Source of the DNA: Chlamydiia bacterium
GTDB taxonomy: Bacteria > Chlamydiota > Chlamydiia > Chlamydiales > JAAZZY01
Reading direction: 5' to 3'
NCBI GenBank assembly: GCA_014239035.1
Contig: JAAZZY010000036.1
Span: 1-14,917, forward strand
DNA: 14,917 bases
Position 1 is the stretch's first letter; each line of letters opens with the position of its first letter. This document shows positions 13,037 through 14,917 of the stretch, piece after piece. Position numbers and translations under genes: made by a program. The notes below the pieces were generated by a model that ran no database searches, was not told where the DNA came from, and saw only the letters and a program-made list of their open reading frames with translations.

Positions 13037-14211
13037 GTATAGATTTATTTGTATTTGCTGGGGAAACCAGTGGGGATGTTCATGGAGCGACAATCTTAAA
13101 AAGACTTCGAGAGATTCACCCTGAGTTGAAGATCACAGCTGTAGCAGGCCCCAAAATGAGAGATGTTGGCATCGATCTTTTTATGCCCATGGAAAACTTT
13201 CAAGTTATGGGCTATAGCGCTGTTTTTAAAAGACTTCCAGAGCTTATCTTGATGTTTAAAAAAACCCGAAACTTCATCTTAAAAGAAAAGCCTAAGGCTG
13301 TTTTATTTATTGATTTCCCTGGATTCAATTTAAGAATGGCAAAAGCTTTGCGGAAACGAAAATTTCCCAATAAACTTATCCACTACATCTGCCCAACAGT
13401 TTGGGCACATGGCAGAGGACGCATCTACACTCTATCAGATACTTTAGACTGTCTGCTCTCCATATTCCCTTTTGAAGATAAATACTTTTTGCCAACGACC
13501 CTAAAACCCACTTATGTTGGCCATCCATTAATCGAGCAAGCTCTTTTGAGTTCAGAGTCAGGTGATAAACTTGAGTTAGACCCTTCGTTTGAGGATAAGC
13601 CTTTAATAGGTATTTTTCCAGGTAGTCGCACTCATGAAATCAAACAAAACTTCCCTAAAATTTTAGAGTCTTGTGAGCTTTTTAAAAAGAAAAACCCATC
13701 ACACCTTTTTGTTGTATCTGTTGCTGAAGAGAAGCTCCAAATACTTATGGAAGGCTATATTGCAGACTCTACTTTGAAGCTAGGCTCTGAAATAACTTTC
13801 TTGCCCTCAAAGTCAAATTTTCAGCTCATGAGTAAAATTGAAGCCTCGATTGCTACCTCTGGAACGATTGCCTTTGAGCTCGCTGTTATGAAAGTTCCCA
13901 CTGTTGTCGTCTATCACCTCTCTCCTTTTAATGCCTTTGTTGCTAGACACCTTATTAAGCTCAGGATGCCCTATTATTGCATTGTAAACATCATCTGCAA
14001 CAAGCATGCGTTCCCAGAATTATATTATCTTGATTTTACACCCAAAAAAGTATCTTTGGCCCTCGAAAATCTCAGTAAAAAAGATTCATATCTTAGAAAA
14101 AATAGCTTGAAAGGTTGTCAAGAGATGCTCAATATTATGAGCTCTAAAGAAATGCCATCCATGGTTGCAGCAAAAGAAATTAGCTCCTTAATCTATGAAA
14201 AAGCTCTCTAA
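13033..14211 (+). CDS. lpxB: lipid-A-disaccharide synthase (LpxB)
   Basis: LpxB (family GT19, GT-B fold) joins UDP-2,3-diacylglucosamine to lipid X, forming the beta-1,6 disaccharide of lipid A at the inner face of the inner membrane. It is 392 residues, full length for the stand-alone enzyme. Motifs are FAGETSGDVHG (8-18), AGPKM (38-42), YICPTVWAHGRGR (118-130), YVGHPL (161-166), IFPGSRTHEI (194-203, nucleotide-diphosphate loop), TSGTIAFELAVMKVP (275-289) and PELYYLDFTP (328-337). The acceptor-site stretch usually read as DxPDFN in this family is IDFPGFN here (93-99), with Gly replacing the second Asp, a change worth checking. The start overlaps the LAB_N stop (ATGA) and the 3' end overlaps the acyltransferase by 17 nt. 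Coupling to both suggests a single lipid A module. Confidence 0.95.
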   Translation: MSIDLFVFAGETSGDVHGATILKRLREIHPELKITAVAGPKMRDVGIDLFMPMENFQVMGYSAVFKRLPELILMFKKTRNFILKEKPKAVLFIDFPGFNLRMAKALRKRKFPNKLIHYICPTVWAHGRGRIYTLSDTLDCLLSIFPFEDKYFLPTTLKPTYVGHPLIEQALLSSESGDKLELDPSFEDKPLIGIFPGSRTHEIKQNFPKILESCELFKKKNPSHLFVVSVAEEKLQILMEGYIADSTLKLGSEITFLPSKSNFQLMSKIEASIATSGTIAFELAVMKVPTVVVYHLSPFNAFVARHLIKLRMPYYCIVNIICNKHAFPELYYLDFTPKKVSLALENLSKKDSYLRKNSLKGCQEMLNIMSSKEMPSMVAAKEISSLIYEKAL

Positions 14212-14890
14212 ATCAAAATTTTTTCGCCTTCTTCAGAGGAAGCTTTTCCCTCCTCTTGTAAAAATAATCATGAGGTTTGTTTTATGGACTTCAAAAGTTG
14301 AGATTATTGGGCTCGAGCGTTTTTATGAAAAAGTTAATGAGCATCCCACTATTATTATGCTTTGGCATAATCGCATTGTGCTAGGCCCCAATTTCTTTGG
14401 AGAATACATGGAGCCTACTTCTAATTATACCGCCTATGTTAGCAATAGCCGTGATGGGGAGTGGCTTGCACTAGCTACAGAATCTTATAAGAATGGGTTT
14501 ACGATACGCGTGCCTAAGTTTGATAAGCATAAATCTCTAAGAGAATTTATTAAGACACTTAAAAAATCTATTGTGCTTATTACACCAGATGGACCACTAG
14601 GTCCTGCTTATCAAATTAAACCAGGCGTAATTGTTGCAGCACAGGTCTCTAAAGCACAAATCTTTCCCTTTAGCTGGAGCGCTTCTAAATACTGGAGGTT
14701 TTCCTCTTGGGATCGTATGATCATACCCAAGCCATTTAGCAAGATTGTCATTGGATATGGGGAGCCCTTTTTTGTATCCACTGATAAAAGTCTCCCCATT
14801 GCTAGTAAGGTTCAAAGGGCAGAAGAGACTCTCAACAACTTCAAAAAAGAGCTCAACGAGCGCCTTGATGCAAAATCACAAGTTAAATAG
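14195..14890 (+). CDS. DUF374 lysophospholipid acyltransferase-like protein
   Basis: A 231-residue protein of the DUF374 family, related to PlsC-type acyltransferases and often found near lipid A genes. Visible are MLWHNRIVL (55-63, with the histidine of the acyltransferase H-x4-D region altered as usual in DUF374), YVSNSRDGEWLA (81-92), ITPDGPLGPAYQIKPG (129-144, the strongest family mark) and SSWDRMIIPKPFSKIVI (170-186). The usual RGSS segment after the DGE motif is replaced by IRVPKFDKHKS (104-114). An N-terminal basic and hydrophobic stretch (about 8-32) could anchor it to the membrane. It begins inside lpxB, overlapping by 17 nt, so its translation is probably coupled to that of LpxB. 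A role in acylating lipid A or a precursor is inferred from neighbourhood only; the biochemical activity of DUF374 is not firmly established. Confidence 0.88.
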   Translation: MKKLSKSKFFRLLQRKLFPPLVKIIMRFVLWTSKVEIIGLERFYEKVNEHPTIIMLWHNRIVLGPNFFGEYMEPTSNYTAYVSNSRDGEWLALATESYKNGFTIRVPKFDKHKSLREFIKTLKKSIVLITPDGPLGPAYQIKPGVIVAAQVSKAQIFPFSWSASKYWRFSSWDRMIIPKPFSKIVIGYGEPFFVSTDKSLPIASKVQRAEETLNNFKKELNERLDAKSQVK

Positions 14891-14915
14891 CCTCTTTTGC
14901 TGCTTCTAGTTTATC
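14883..14915 (-). CDS. possible C-terminal end of a further leftward gene (partial)
   Basis: On the minus strand only one frame is open to the window edge. It reads DKLEAAKEAI and then TAA at 14883-14885. The residues look like a natural helical, charged protein end, and the stop would overlap the convergent acyltransferase by 8 nt, similar to the ftsY/hydrolase junction. Ten codons are too few to be sure, and no family can be named. Confidence 0.3.
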   Translation of the reverse strand, partial: DKLEAAKEAI

Positions 14916-14917
14916 TA

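Noticed and set aside
13030..13040. Frameshift or broken lpxB
   Set aside because: Both parts are complete, each with its own start, and ATGA overlap is a normal coupling arrangement, also seen at pcnB/hydrolase; a sequencing error cannot be ruled out but is not needed.
14597..14815. Minus-strand open frames inside the DUF374 gene
   Set aside because: Shadows of conserved DUF374 motifs in the + frame.
1..14917. Mobile elements, CRISPR arrays, phage genes or defence islands
   Set aside because: No transposase, integrase, spaced repeats, terminal inverted repeats or known defence domains were found in any frame.

Overview
The window most resembles a chromosomal segment of a bacterium in the order Chlamydiales, probably an environmental, amoeba-associated type rather than Chlamydia itself. 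The main evidence is gene order. From memory, C. trachomatis has glmM-glmS-tyrP-yccA-ftsY in a row (about CT815-CT820) and pcnB next to lpxB (CT410-CT411). Both blocks occur here, together with the two-repeat LAB_N domain that in Chlamydia forms the N-terminal part of LpxB. The DNA looks AT-rich and the genes are tightly packed. No rRNA, tRNA, CRISPR array, transposase or integrase was seen.

Left block (1-7569): the 3' end of ftsY (+) converges on a leftward series: an alpha/beta hydrolase, a Bax-inhibitor/YccA membrane protein with a clear promoter, and a TyrP-type aromatic amino acid permease. A small DUF4260 membrane protein (+) follows. Then comes a leftward operon glmM-glmS-GNAT with gaps of 3 and 1 nt. 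GlmS makes glucosamine-6-phosphate and GlmM converts it to glucosamine-1-phosphate, the route to UDP-GlcNAc for lipid A and any peptidoglycan-like material. Relative to Chlamydia, the hydrolase, DUF4260 and GNAT genes are insertions into the conserved block.

Middle (7570-9668): a 191-nt divergent intergenic region carries a near-consensus promoter (TTGACA, 17 nt, TACAAT) for one 608-residue protein of no recognised family. It ends in a proline run and an acidic Tyr/Ser tail, is probably monocistronic, and lies where the two chlamydial blocks join. It is a candidate lineage-specific secreted effector, but that is inference.

Right block (9669-14890): six rightward genes, apparently one operon: pcnB (poly(A) polymerase), an alpha/beta hydrolase, a family-2 polyprenyl-phosphate-type glycosyltransferase, a free-standing double LAB_N membrane protein, lpxB, and a DUF374 lysophospholipid-acyltransferase-like protein. 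The last four look like a lipid A / envelope lipid module. The most interesting feature is that the two halves of chlamydial LpxB are separate genes here, overlapping by ATGA, with the LAB_N half abutting the glycosyltransferase it commonly accompanies in other bacteria. A possible last few codons of another leftward gene lie at the right edge. Nothing here amounts to a clearly new defence or mobile system; the unknown protein and the split LpxB arrangement deserve follow-up.
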